NCBI GenBank assembly: GCA_015680685.1
Contig: MNCI01003573.1
Location: 1,320,679-1,384,678, forward strand
Direction: 5' to 3'
Length of the DNA: 64,000 nt
Origin: Gnetum montanum
Taxonomy: Eukaryota > Streptophyta > Gnetopsida > Gnetales > Gnetaceae
Shown here: piece after piece, positions 33,801-45,400 of the stretch
How positions within the stretch are numbered: the first letter of the stretch is position 1
How the letters are laid out: every line of letters begins with the position of its first letter
Position numbers and translations under genes: made by a program
Notes under the pieces: model-generated
Databases searched by the model: none
Seen by the model: the letters and a program-made list of their open reading frames with translations, nothing else
Told to the model about the DNA's origin: nothing

Positions 33801-33860
33801 TATCTTCCAATATAATACTCTACATATAATTCCTCCTATAACAATTAACAGATATTATGA
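30830..33860 (-). pseudogene. DUF7869-type gene, decayed and split by a solo LTR
   Basis: On the - strand, pieces of one protein appear in order. (1) About 33850-33540: EDIRMTWQMISTMSGNERKA, then HGISFSTFYNHL and GKVKPRSSK. (2) Near 33400: NYINPELANPELSLV. (3) About 33080-32760: SIIHD then NKPNTSF, KGHGYEGFGHFTSCYP, SLSKCLRDFEDDLVDRY. (4) After the LTR, the open frame 31885-31541: FFLQMDNYRGDNKNKYFFIY, SLLIARGIF, LSFLLVGHTHEDIDGR. (5) About 31500-30850: FKLWKTIK, then GMMLLTRPRDVNKADIVW. The LQMDN...ENKN/DNKN and VGHTHEDID blocks are the hallmark of DUF7869 proteins, large and poorly characterised eukaryotic proteins often met in mobile-element-like contexts. About ten frame breaks are needed. 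Function is unknown; a transposase-like fold has been suspected for the family but I cannot show it here. Confidence 0.65.
31875..32691 (+). mobile_element. Solo gypsy LTR inserted in the DUF7869 pseudogene
   Basis: 817 bp, starting TGATGAACC and ending GCCACTCATCA. It has GATATCA/GATATCG words in U3 (about 31910-31985), a TATA box (TATAAATAAA, 32000-32009) and the family R/U5 blocks (GTGCATGCCCACAATG, CAATAAAGATCGAGATT, GGTAATCCCAGAAGTA, GGGGTACCTAG). Flanks are AAAAT and CAAAT, a 5-bp target duplication with one change. The DUF7869 protein reads up to one side and resumes on the other, so the LTR is a clean insertion followed by LTR-LTR recombination. U3 type and length match the E1 LTR. 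Confidence 0.75.
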
Positions 33861-34689
33861 ATAGAAAAATATTAGGATGGAAAGAGGATCTAGTTCCTAA
33901 TATTCCTTCATGTTCATTATTATCAAATAGTCATCCTTCTTCCTACTCTTGTATCATCTCCTTTTTGTGAATTCATTATAGATAGGATGCATAGATTTAT
34001 AGTTTATAGGATCAACAAATTGAATTTCCTCTCATATATTTATCTTTCTATAATTAGAAATACTACTTAGAAGAGAAGGAATTGAGAATTCAAGATATCA
34101 TATACATTATCCTCCCTCCATACTATCATTAATAAAATATTCTTAAACAATAGAGAATAGTAATGTCATGTATTATCAATTTATTTAATATAAACATCAA
34201 TCTCATTATTAGCTATGTTAAATATAGAATAATCAGTGATTCCTTCTATATTAGTTTTAAACTCTATTCTATTTTGTCTTCGTGAATCTACCATAGTATC
34301 ATTTAAATGAGCTCTGTAGATTATTCCTACCATAAGGGATCCTTCCTTTGTAAATTCATGCTTTAACATCATCTTTCTTCTAAATAATTTATCTTGTCTC
34401 TTGTTTATACCATCTAATAGGAGATCCATATTCACCCTAGATGACTCTAAATAAGAATAAAAGTAAAAGTGTACTAGTAAAGCACCATGATAATTTAATA
34501 TTACTATATAAATTTCAAAATAATTTATACTAAAAGAATCATATATAATAATATATTCCATTCACGACCTATAAAAAATGTAGTTTTATATTCCCCTCAC
34601 TACCTATAAAATAATATAATTTCTATGTTCTAATATAATTCCAATACAATAAGTACACATTGTAAATCATTTACGACATATCATCCATA
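33861..34689 (-). other. Upstream of the DUF7869 relic; one unrecognised 126-codon ORF
   Basis: The - strand frame 34561-34181 is open for 126 codons (MEYIIIYDSFSINYFEIY... then LLLDGINKRQDKLFRRKMML, ending EIDVYIK). It is on the same strand as the DUF7869 relic and upstream of it, so it may be decayed N-terminal or neighbouring coding sequence, but no family was recognised. The AT content is high enough that chance is possible. Confidence 0.3.
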
Positions 34690-35730
34690 TTGAATCATGC
34701 ATGACCAAGCAACCTCTTAAATTTTATACTATAAGAAACTCTTCTTTATTCATGAATTAGTACTTAATAAATTAAACATCATATCATTTAACATGGAAAA
34801 TTAATAATGCATGATCATGAAACATCTAGTAAATGAGGTATTATAAGATAAAATAATTAATGTGTAGGTTGCATGACCAAGAAATATTTAGTATTTGATG
34901 ATATAAAAGATAATTCATGAACTATGATTCTTTATAAATATGTGTAGGTTTCATGATTGAGAAACCTTCAATTTTTAAAAATATAAAATATAAATCATGA
35001 ACAATGAGTATTCATGAATATGTAGAGGTTGCATGACTAAGAAACCCTCTATATTTGGTAATATAAAATATGTCATTAATTAGGATTCTTCATGAATATG
35101 TGGAGGTTACAAAAATGAGAAACCTCCTATATTTAATAATATAAAAGAGAACTAATGAACTATTACTCTTCATGAACATTTAGACGATGCACAACTAAGA
35201 AACCTCCTATATTCAGAGCTATAAAATATAAATATTATGAACTAGGATTCTTCATCAATATGTGGATGTTGCATGAACAAGAACCTTCAATAGTTGATAA
35301 TACAAAAGATAAATCTTAAGCTATAAGTATTTAGTTATAAAAAATAATCCTAAACTAGAAGTGTTCAATTATGAAAAATCACATTCTAATACCTAGGGAT
35401 ATTTAGTTATAAATAATCATGATCTAATGCCCTAAACATATCATGCATGACTAAGCAACCTCCATTATTTAGATAGTTAACATATAAACTTTGTATTGGT
35501 TACTATTAACATGATTTCCTATATTATTATTATAATGACTTAATCATGCATGATCAAGTAATTTCCATGAATATTAAATGGTGAATAATGTGAACTATCC
35601 ATAACAAAATAAAAATATTTAATAATGCATGACTAAGCAATCTTTGTGAATATTATAGTTATGATATCAAATGGTGAATACCAAAGATTATTCATAAAAA
35701 ATATTTAATAATGCATTATTAAGCAACATA
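34690..35730. repeat. Degenerate tandem repeat, about 80-bp unit
   Basis: The core word is ATGTGTAGGTTGCATGACYAAGAAACCT followed by an AT-rich stretch with TATAAAAGATAA and TTCATGAA. Its anchor recurs at 34861, 34941, 35021, 35099, 35179 and 35261, spacings 80, 80, 78, 80 and 82. Looser copies of GCATGACYAAGCAACCTC occur on both sides (34692, 34805, 35440, 35545, 35628, 35710), with longer spacing to the right. No coding potential. Confidence 0.75.
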
Positions 35731-36859
35731 AGATATTTTAATCATTATGAAACTTGATATGTATGGATGAATGGTTATTGATGATTTTTTAAAATATTTA
35801 TGTAAGTACAGTTGTATGATACTATTCAATGAAGTGGAAATTCTTTTTTGACATATTATGTGGTTATCCTATGTAATTGAATATCATTTTTAGTAAACTA
35901 TATTATGAATATGTGATATATCTGCTATAAAAAAGAATAATTTGGAATGAAATTGGCAATGTAAATATCAAATGATTTAATATGAGATGATGTAATACAC
36001 AAGGGATTTCATTGAAAGTGAAATGAATAATGTAATATACAAAATTATTTAATATGATATTATGTAATATTCAAAGAAAAAATTTGCTCATAGAGGGATG
36101 TAATAAGATCGAGATTTGTTTGGCTTTTTTTCTTGTTAGTCTATTGAGAAGAAGTGTATTAACACCTCAGTTCATATCCTATGTAAACAAAAATTGTAGA
36201 ATAAAGAAAAAAAAGGAAATAATCAGGATTCTATTTAATCTTAGAATTCTTTTGATTAATGGATTGCACTAACAAATATAAACCTAGATGAATGTACATG
36301 CTAGTATAAAAATATGATCAATTTGAAGAGTATATTCAAATGTTTTGCACATATGAATTGTAAGAATAAAGATAAAGAAATGCAAATATAAAAGTATGAA
36401 AAGAGTTACTTGAAAATGACTGTTTAGTGGTAATAGTACCTAGAACTTCTTTTTTTATTTTTAGTTATAAGAAGAATATGGAATATTTAGATAAATATAA
36501 CTTATGATGCTTTAGTAAAGTTTGACTACTATCATGTAGAGGAATAATCTTCTAATGTTGGTTTAATGCATCATGAACAATTTTCCTATGCTTCTTTGTT
36601 GATTTTTATTAGCACTATGGTACTATTTACTTTTTATATTTTCTAGAATTAGGTTTTACTTATGGGAAGTTAGGATTTTAGTTTTGGTAGGAAAATATTC
36701 TTACATGATTTTTTATATGTGGCTTCCAATTGATATGCTATATTATCAATATGTGAAATATATGATCATAAATTTTGTCAATTGTATGCTATGTTCATGT
36801 ATCATTTTTCAAACAATATTTGGATTCTCATGCATAGTTGTTACCCCAATCACCAAATT
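35731..36859. other. AT-rich sequence, no feature seen
   Basis: Extremely AT-rich. The short open frames here (for example 36054-36272 and 36684-36926) have no recognisable motif and are judged random. Confidence 0.4.
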
Positions 36860-37878
36860 AAGATTAGTCCTCATGATGTCATCCTATCTAACATGTGATT
36901 TCTTAAATGACTTAAATCTATATTAAGAGAATATGTCATTGATTCAATAGTGTTGCAAATCTTTAGGATAGTTGTAATGCTAGTCATGAACTATGTCTTA
37001 GTGTTGTGAATCTTTAGGGTAGATGTAACACTAGTCATGAACTATGGATAGTCTTCATGATATCATCACATCAAAGATGTGGTCCCTTAGATGAGTCAAC
37101 ATTTTTTGGGATGCATTTATCATTGAAGCATAATGTTGTGATTCTCATGGATAGTTATCTCCCTTGTACCTAAACTAGACATAGCTTTCATGATATTACA
37201 CCATCAAAGATATGATTCCTTAGATGAGTCAACTTTGTATGGGGTGCTTTTATCATTAATTTAGCAATTTTTTTATCTTCATGGATATTTATTACCTTTA
37301 TCTCTAAACTAGGATTATTTCTCATGATGTCATCACACTAAAGATGGGGTTTCTTAGATAAGTTAACTCTATGTAAAGTAATTTTGTCATGGAGTCATTC
37401 CTCTCCTTGAACTAGGATTAGTCCTCATGATGCCATCACAACAAAGATATGGTTTGTTAGACAAGTTAACTTTATGTGAAGTTCTTATGTCATTGAATCA
37501 CAATGTTGTGGTTCCTAAACCAAGTATAGCTCTCATGATATTATCATATCAAAGATGTGATCCCTTAAATGATTCAACTTTATGTTGGATGCTTGTATTA
37601 ATTGTTCAACAATCTTGTGATTTCCATAGTTGTCATTCCTATTACTAAACTAGACATAGTCCTCATGATATCATCACACAAAATATGTGATCCTTTAGCT
37701 GAGTTAACTCTATGTGGGGTACTTCTATCAATGATTCAAAAATCTTATGATTTCCATAGATAGTTCTCACCCCCTATCCCTAAACTAGCCATAGCCCTCA
37801 TGATATCATCACACAAAAGATATGATCCCTTAGATAAGTTAATCTATGTGGGGTTCTTATCTCATTGATTTAGTAAAT
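36860..37878. repeat. Degenerate tandem repeat, 103-184-bp spacing, eight copies
   Basis: The core word is TCATGATATCATCACA...AAAGATRTGATCCCTTAGATGAGTTAACTCTATGTGGGG, usually preceded by CCTAAACTAGACATAGTCC. The CATGAT anchor recurs at 36872, 37056, 37199, 37323, 37426, 37534, 37664 and 37799. Unit length varies because the spacer (ATCTTGTGATTTCCATAG...) is partly missing in some copies. The array ends where the E4 LTR begins. Confidence 0.75.
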
Positions 37879-38735
37879 TAATGAAGCACCTTCCTCAAGG
37901 TGCATCGATAGGATGTCATCAATGTGATCCCACTGATGCAGTTTTGTTGACACATGGTTTGATACATTGGCATGACCTCATCAACGTAGTATTTGGTATT
38001 GCCTATAAATACATGCTCACCAATGAAATTTATGAAATCTATTCATTAGTAGCATAACAAAGTTTTTGTAGTTTGTTCTTTCAAGAGTTAGAATATTTTC
38101 TAAGTGCCTGCAGTAGGAGTGAAAAGTATATAGATCTTTATTTGAGCATTGATGTACCTGAGAACCTTGGTGTGATCAACAATAAAGACAAGCTTTCTTC
38201 ATAAACCTTGTAGCACACTCAGAATTATCTTAATGTTCTCTTAATGCATTTATTATTCATGCACTTTACTTTATGAAATTAATTAATTCATTTTGGATAA
38301 TTAATACACATAAGTGTGATCATCTCGAGCATACGCTTAATGCTTGGTAATCCCAATAGTGCTTAATTCGAGATAACCTAGTAGTGCTGTAATGTGTTGG
38401 ATGTGTACGGTAGATGGGAATGGATGCTTATGTTAGGATTAAATAAGAATTAGTTAGTTATTAGATAAATTAAACATTTAATTACTTTATTTTATTTTCA
38501 ACACTTAGGAAAATTAAATGAAAACATAAAATGATAAAAATCATATGCCTCAGTTAAACATAACCATACACTTGCACTTCATAAGTAAAAATGAAAAGAC
38601 AATGACCATGTCCATTAAATTCACTACCTATACCTAATGCACTTAGAGAGCTAAAGTCTACAGAATTTGACTAGATCACTTATTGAATGCTAGTGATTTG
38701 TACGGTTAGGCATAGGGACTGCTTACTACCTATCT
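37879..38735 (+). repeat. E4 5' LTR
   Basis: Starts about TAATGAAGCACC and carries TATAAATA (38003-38010), AGTGCCTGCAGTAGGAG, GATCTTTATTTGAGCA, CAATAAAGACAAGC, TTGGTAATCCCAATAGTG and GTGTACGGTAGATGGGAATGGATGC in the family order, ending near GGCATAGGGACTGC...CTACC. The U3 is short and lacks both the TAATTAGAG array and the GATATCG array; instead it has GATGCAGTTTTGTTGACACATG-like words. No clear primer site remains, so the right edge is approximate. Confidence 0.6.
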
Positions 38736-38853
38736 ACATGTGTTATCTGAGTTAGTAAAATTATTCAATGATGTTGTAATGAATTCATATGTTAAAATCA
38801 TTAAGAAAAATAATAATAACAACAAGAGAACACTATTTATCTTCCAATCTCAT

Positions 38854-40760
38854 ATGGCTTCTTCTCATAGGGGAGATTCTTCATTATCGTATAAAGGTAG
38901 ATCCAATCAAAAAGGGTGTGAAGGGTTAAAACCACTAGTGATCCAACAATGTAGAGTGGTATATACTCATCCTAATGAGTATGTGCAAGAATTAACCTTC
39001 ATCCTACTTTAGGATAAACAACTATGGTGGAGGGACATGGAGGGAAATATTTTGTTGCCACCTAATTGATTATTTCCTATGATGCTGCTACAAACTCTCA
39101 TGAAATTGGGCATCCAAGGACTTAATGCTAAATACATTTTGTAGGACCATGACAATTGGGATTATCATCCTACTAAGACATAATGGAAGAAATATTAGTA
39201 ATATGAGATGTGCTATGAAGAGTCAAAGAGGAAATGGTTCACAAACCTCTTGTTCTTGCTAGGCCAGAATGAAGGTGATGTTCCTTCTTTAGGGGTTTTC
39301 AAAATATTGACTCTCCTCCCTTCTTCATTGATGAATGAGGCCCTAACTAGAATTTACAATCCACTATAAACAATTCTAATTTGGAAAATAATGGGTCCCA
39401 TGACCATGGGGGCTCTAAAGAAAGGTGTCAAGGCAAGCACCAAGATAGAGATAGGCATGATGAATGCAGTTGTGACCAAAGAAGTGGGAGTAGTAGGCAT
39501 GATGCTAGTGTTGGATCTCCATCCTCTGCACCTTCAATGTCCTTAAGTTCTTCCTCCTCTAGCTCTGATCAAAGTTGTAGAGGAGGAGACCATGATGGAG
39601 ATGATTAATAGGATAGAGATGATCATAGGGTCTACTAGAATAGTAGAGACTAGAGGCCTAGGGAATCACAAGAGGTCCACCACCATAAAAGAAGGGATAG
39701 TAAAGGACATCATAGGAATTATGAGCCTTGCTATGGCTATGAATATGATGAGCCTTTTCTTGGAACAAGGAACATGCTGAACATTGAAGAGGCCATGAGA
39801 ATTCCAATGAGGCATGTGAACGATAATAGAATCAAAGAGTTGGATATGAACAATATCCTGAAGTTTGAAAGGGGATATAACTTAGATCCAAAAAATCATC
39901 TTCAATCCTTTGACAATTCTTGTTCCTTGTAGAACATTGAAAATGAATGTAAAAAACTATAGCTATTTCCAAGGATGCTTATTAAGGAGGTTGAAAGCTA
40001 GTATCAATCCTTAGAATTGGAATAAATTAGATGATGAAGTACAATGCTTGAACTCTTCAATGACAAGTATCAAACATACTCTTTAGTGTCTAATATGAGG
40101 AAGCAAATATAAGGATGGAGACAATAAACACATGAATCCTTGGATGTAGCCATGGATAGATATTACTCTCTACTACATAGGTACCCAGGTCAAGGCTTTT
40201 CTCAAAGGGACTAGCTCCATCATATCATAGATGGACTTAGAATAGAAATGAGTAGAACTCTTGGGGTCTATGACCAAGGTGGACTTTTAAAACTAAGGGT
40301 CCATTAGATACAAAGATTGATTACATAGGTGGCCAAAGAAAAAGATAAGTTCAGAAAAAGGAAAAGTGCAGAGGAGTACAACCAAGATCCTTCCATCTGA
40401 AAGAGGAAAGTATGATTTTGTGAAAATGAGTATGAGGCATCACTTGACGAAGTGGTGCAATGTAAAACCTTGCTAATCCAAAAATTTGTTTCTAAAATAT
40501 TGACCAAGGTAGAAAAAATGTGGGTTTCTTTAGATGAAAAATTCCAAACTATCCTTATAATTTCCAAAGAGTCCAAAGAGTAAGGTAGTAGTCCTAACCA
40601 AAGGAGAATGAAAGAAGTTGAACATGCCCATCAAAAGAGTAAGAGAAAAACTACTAATATTGAAGAGGTTGTGGAATCTGAGAAAAATGATGATGGTGGA
40701 TGTGACATCTACTAATAAAAGCATCTTAAGCATGTTGCCCCATTGTATCACACTTATAGG
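38854..40760 (+). pseudogene. E4 gag
   Basis: Gag begins MASSHRGDSSLSYKGRSNQK and continues with VVYTHPNEYVQELTFIL. Next is a Ser/Asp/His-rich low-complexity region (39381-39608, ending SSSSSSSDQSCRGGDHDGDD). The gag core at about 39838-39930 reads LDMNNILKFERGYNLDP then HLQSFDNSCSL, and a degraded zinc-knuckle-like GGCDIY..KHLKHVAP lies near 40690-40740. Homology with the E3 and E5 gags is clear but distant. Many in-frame stops. Confidence 0.7.
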
Positions 40761-42440
40761 AGTTTGGGGTGTATGCAATGAATCCTAGATTGGTATGAAG
40801 GCAAGCACCTAGGAGGTTACCTTATTCTCAAGAGAACTATAGGCAATTCCACCAATAGAAAGCGTATTATTCAAGTGAAAATCCACCTCAACCTTATGAA
40901 TAGTACCAATAGTGGTAACATCCACAGTTGTGGGGGGTGCCACCACCAAAATAATAGTACCCTTACTGGTAGCCAAATCTATATGAGTACTATATTCAGC
41001 AACCAATTTCTCCACATGACTCTTCTAGTCATGCATCTTTCCAATAACACTACTACCCTCTTGAATACTATAGAGTTCAATCTCAAAGAGGGGAATCTCC
41101 ATTTTCATTCTATCCTCCTAATTCTTCTAGACCTATACCTCCATCCTCAACTCAATTATCACCTACTTCATCAATGTAGGACAAAATTCCTATCCAATAG
41201 TAGCAAAGAAATTTCATAAGGGCTATTAACTTATAGTCAGCTTCCAAGCCAAGTGGTTTAAAAAATAAATCTTAAAAAAGACCATTCTTCCAAACCAATA
41301 GTCCTTCTAAGCTATCATAAACACCTACTATTGATGATCCTACTTCTCCCTCATCCAATGCTTCATCATTTGAGAACCCTTTAAACCAAATGCCTCCCAA
41401 AGTACATACTATATTATTAATCCATGTGGTCACTAATTGGATTAAGGCTAGCTAACTTTTCATGAAAAGATATAATCCTGGGAGTCCCTTAATTTACTTG
41501 CAAATTACTAAGAATAAGCATTGCAAGGCTCTTCTTGACTCACTTTATAGTATGAATTTGATCTTCCATAAAATGTATAAAGCCTAGAACCTACCTCCTC
41601 TCAAGAAGAGAAAAATTTGGCTTAAGTTGATGGATCAATCCATCATCATTCCCTTGGGATTGGTGGAGGGAATTTTGATCATCATTTGTGGGTAATCCTA
41701 TCCTACTAGCTTTCTAGTGAGTTTTGTAGATAATTGCACGGAGGACTTTCCAATAATCATGGAAAGGGCTTGGTTGAACTTAATAGATGCATGAATGGGA
41801 ATCAAAGACCTCTTCTTGAAAATTTTCAAGAAAAATGATTTCAAAAAGATTGAATGGAAGTATGTTCCATGCATTGCCTACAATGATAAAGGGTGCAACT
41901 CTGTGTAGAAATTATGGATTTTAAAAAGCACATCAATCATAAGAAGCAAATAGTGTACCAATGTGACAAAAATTCAAAGGTTCCTGTATGCAAAAGCCAT
42001 AAAATAGAAGGGCATCAAGTGTCTGACAACTAAACCTAATAGTATCTCAGCTCTCTGCATTGAATAGATTGAGAGCCTTATGAGTGCCTACATTGAAGGC
42101 ATGAATAACATGGAGTAAATCCATTGTGAACTCTTTAATGAACTTGATGATACTAATTGGGGAGAGATGGAGATCCCTAAAAGTTTTAAATATGAGCTAC
42201 TTAAGTTGAAAACTCTATCAACTAGAATGGAGTATTCTTTTCTAAAAAATGACAATTTTTTTATTATCAATGCCAAATTTGCTCTTGCATAGAAAAAGCA
42301 ACTATTAGAGGTGGTCAACAAATGGCCAACAAGCTTTGCTTGGTCATATCTTGAACTCATTAGAATTAATCCTAGGATATGTTAGCATTGCATCTACATA
42401 TATTCTTCCATTAAGTTAAAGAGGCAGCTATAACAACAAT
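40761..42440 (+). pseudogene. E4 gag tail, protease and pol start
   Basis: The Pro/Ser-rich gag tail is followed by the protease remnant at about 41525-41590 (ALLDSLYSMNLIFHKMYKA; catalytic D-S-G has become D-S-L). The pre-RT linker at about 42110-42400 then reads CELFNELDDTNWGEMEIPKS, FKYELLKLKTLSTRMEYSFL and INAKFALA, matching E3 24524-24288. Reading stops at the E5 insertion. Confidence 0.7.
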
Positions 42441-43411
42441 TGATGAGAGCGGTTACTCTAGTGGTTTATTCTAATTATGAGAGCAGTTGCTCTAGTGATT
42501 TATTCTAATTATTAGAGTAGTTACTCTAGTGGTTTATTATAATTATTAGAACATTTACTCTAGTAGTTTTTTCTAATTATTAGAGCAGTTACTCTAGCAG
42601 TTTATTCTAATTATTAGAATGGTTACTCTAATTATTAGATTAGTTGCTCCCAAACCTATAAGTATAGTGCCTAGGCACATAATTGAAGGAAGTCTTTTAG
42701 CAGTTAAGTAGCAAAACTCTTGTAGTCTGTTTGAAAGTTAGAGTATTTTCCAAGTGCCTGTAGTAGGAGGTCTAAATGTGGATAGATCTTTATTCAAGCA
42801 TTATGTAGAGCACACCTTGTGTACGGCAATAAAGATGAGCTCTTTGATTCATCCTTGTAGCACTTGAGATTTGTTTTCTTACACATTTCTTTTATTTTAT
42901 TTTCTTAGCATTTATTTTATTTTATGCACTTTACATTTTTGTTATTAGCATAGTAATTCATTTTGATCAATTAAGAAAATCATTAAATTACACAAGAATG
43001 ACCACTTTGAGCATGCGTGTAACACTTGGTAACCTAGTAACGATTAGTGTTTAGTAATCCTAACAATGTTGCACTGGCTCAGGATGTGTATGGAAAGTGG
43101 GAATGGATGATGGTGTTAGGATTTGTTAGAACTTAGTTAATGAGTATTTAAGTTAAAGTAGTCACTTAATTACCTCTCTCCTTCCCTACTAGCACAGGAT
43201 ATAAAAACATAAAAGCTATAAAAATCATATGCCTCAAGCTTACTTAACCATACAATTTTGACATACATGTAAGCTTGGGAAGACAATGATCAACCAACCC
43301 ATCCTTGTTCCACAAGGGCGCATAAGCACTTAATCCTTGGAATTTGACCGGATCATGTGTAAAACACTCATATTCATATGGTTGAGCATAGGGGTACCTC
43401 GTCGCTTATCA
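42441..43411 (+). repeat. E5 5' LTR
   Basis: 971 bp, starting TGATGAGAGCGG and ending GTCGCTTATCA. U3 (about 42450-42655) is the same TAATTATTAGAGCAGTTACTCTAG satellite as in E3. The TATA box is TATAAGTATA (42657-42666), and R/U5 carry GTGCCTGTAGTAGGAG, GATCTTTATTCAAGCA and CAATAAAGATGAGC. Cleaner than the E3 LTRs. Confidence 0.9.
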
Positions 43412-43430
43412 TTGGAACTATTGCCGGGGA
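43412..43430 (+). other. E5 primer-binding site (tRNA-Asp type)
   Basis: TTGGAACTATTGCCGGGGA directly after the LTR. The 3' half, TTGCCGGGGA, is a perfect match to the tRNA-Asp complement; the 5' half has decayed. Confidence 0.8.
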
Positions 43431-43528
43431 CCTAGAACATAGGAAATCATTCACATCTTTGGAACAAACCCTTAGGGTTGGTTGAGAAAATAATAAACAA
43501 GAATACATTACACATTGAATAGACAAGT

Positions 43529-45400
43529 ATGTCTCCTTCTTCGTATGAAAGTGCCTCACTACCTAGGTCTAAAATAGGGAATAGTCAGTGGTGTAATACA
43601 CATAATGTTGATCCGCTAGTCCCTCAACAAGTTTGAGTGGTATATATTCATCCCAATGAGTATATACCATAATTTACCTTTATCCTCTATCAATATGAAA
43701 AACTATGTTGGAGAGACTTAGAAGGTAACATAGTGTTACCTCCCAATCATTCAGTCCCAAGCATGCTTCTTCGTGCTCTCACATGAATTGCCATACTACA
43801 CTTACATGCAAAATATATTGTGCAAGACCATGACTAAAGTAAATACTATCCTAAGGAGGCATAAGTCTTTGAAGGGTAAGTGGTCTCAGGATGTCCCACA
43901 TGTTTTAAGTAAGAATGAGGATGGTGAACCTACCTTAGGTAGTCACCCACACAACAATGTTCCCTCCCTTTAGTTTGGCCAAGGGGTTGTGTATCAGAAC
44001 CTTTATTCCACTATGCATAACCTAGGTTCTAATACCCATGAGCATAAAGGATCCCAAAAATAGGACACGAACTCATGATAAAGATGGACATTCTTATCAC
44101 AATCGCGATCAGGGCCTAGACCGTAGAAGAGAAGATAGTAGACACCGTCATGGTGATGGTTCTCCTTCTTCTTCACCTTCATCATCTCCTTCACCCTCTC
44201 CTTCAATATCTAGATGAGATCATAAAGAAAAATACCATGGGGATAAAGTTAGGAAAAGTGAACGTCATAGACAAAACAGCTAAGAAAGGGGACAAGGGCA
44301 CTCTAAAGAGTCACGACATAGAAGAAGGAAGAGTAGAGAACAATGTAGGCATCATAGATGCCATGGACAAGATGATCATGATGAGCCCCTACTCGCTACC
44401 GAAAGTATGTTAGACATAACTAAGGTTGTTAGAATTTCAAAAAGGCACTAGAAACATAGTAGGATCAAAAGATTAGATATGAACAATATCCCATGATTTG
44501 AAGGACGATACAACACTGATCCTCAGAATCATTTACAAGCATTCCATGATGCATGTGCCTTACAAAAAATAGAGAACGAATGAAAAAAACTTAGGTTGTT
44601 CTCATGAACACTAGTTAAAGAAGTGAAAAGTTGGTACTAGTTCTTAGAACTGGAATCTATTCATAGATGGACTACTATGTTAGAATTATTCAACTATAAG
44701 TACCAAATCTACTCCCGAGTGTCCAACCTATGAAAGAAAATCCAAGGCTGGAAACAAGGAGGACATGAACCCTTGGATGCTACTATGGGCTGATACTATG
44801 CACTATTACATCATTGTCTTGGCCATGGTTATTTGCAAATGGATCAACTACACCATCTCGTAGATGGGCTTAGACATGAAACAAGAAGAACCCTTCAGAC
44901 TTATGCCTATGGAAGACTATCTAAGCTTAGGTCCCATCAAATCCAAGGACTGTTGGAGCAAGTTGCTAAGGAAGAAGGTGAGCTACAGAAGAGAGAAAGT
45001 GTGGAAGAGTATAACCAAGATCCTTCCCTCCAAAAGAGGGGAGTAAGATTTTCTGAGGATGAAAAAGAGTCACCACTCGAAGAGATGGTGAATAGGAAAA
45101 CTTTGCCTATCCAAAAGATGATATCAGAAGTTTTGAAAAAGGTAGAACAAATGTGGAATTCCCTAGAAAATAGATTTCAAATTTTTCTTAAAATAGTAGA
45201 GGAGTCTAGAGAGCAAGGTAGTGATCGCAAAAAAGAAAAAAGAAAGAAGCTAAACATGCACCTAGCAAGGGTAAGGGCAAATTTACCATCATTGAAGAGG
45301 TTGTGGAGTCAAAAATAGATAACGATAGTGGATGCAAGATATGTTAATATGACCATCCTAAGGGATCACATCTATAGGAGTCTGGGATGTATGCACTCAA
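43529..45400 (+). pseudogene. E5 gag
   Basis: Starts MSPSSYESASLPR, as in E3. Then VVYIHPNEYIP, a His/Arg/Ser-rich basic region (about 44050-44420), the gag core at about 44476-44600 (LDMNNIP, FEGRYNTDPQNHLQAFHDAC), then an open run of 161 codons (44833-45318) with LHHLVDGLRHETRRTLQTYA, RESVEEYNQDPSLQKRGVRF and VEQMWNSLENRFQIFLKIVE. A zinc-knuckle-like CKIC segment lies near 45330-45360. Stops mainly replace Trp, Gln and Arg codons. Confidence 0.8.

Larger units (their letters stand above)
37879..42440 (+). mobile_element. E4: gypsy element interrupted in pol by E5
   Basis: + strand element with 5' LTR (about 37879-38735), gag (38854 to about 40760), protease region and the start of pol. The pol sequence stops at 42440, just after the segment ELIRINPRICQHCIY... 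that precedes RT, and the E5 LTR begins at 42441. The continuation after E5 is not intact; only a piece of pol about 600 bp further downstream may survive at 51258-51330. It is more diverged from E3 than E5 is. All coding parts carry stops. Confidence 0.75.

Noticed and set aside
34690-37878. Possible CRISPR array
   Set aside because: The repeats are long, degenerate and without unique equal-length spacers, and the window is clearly eukaryotic.
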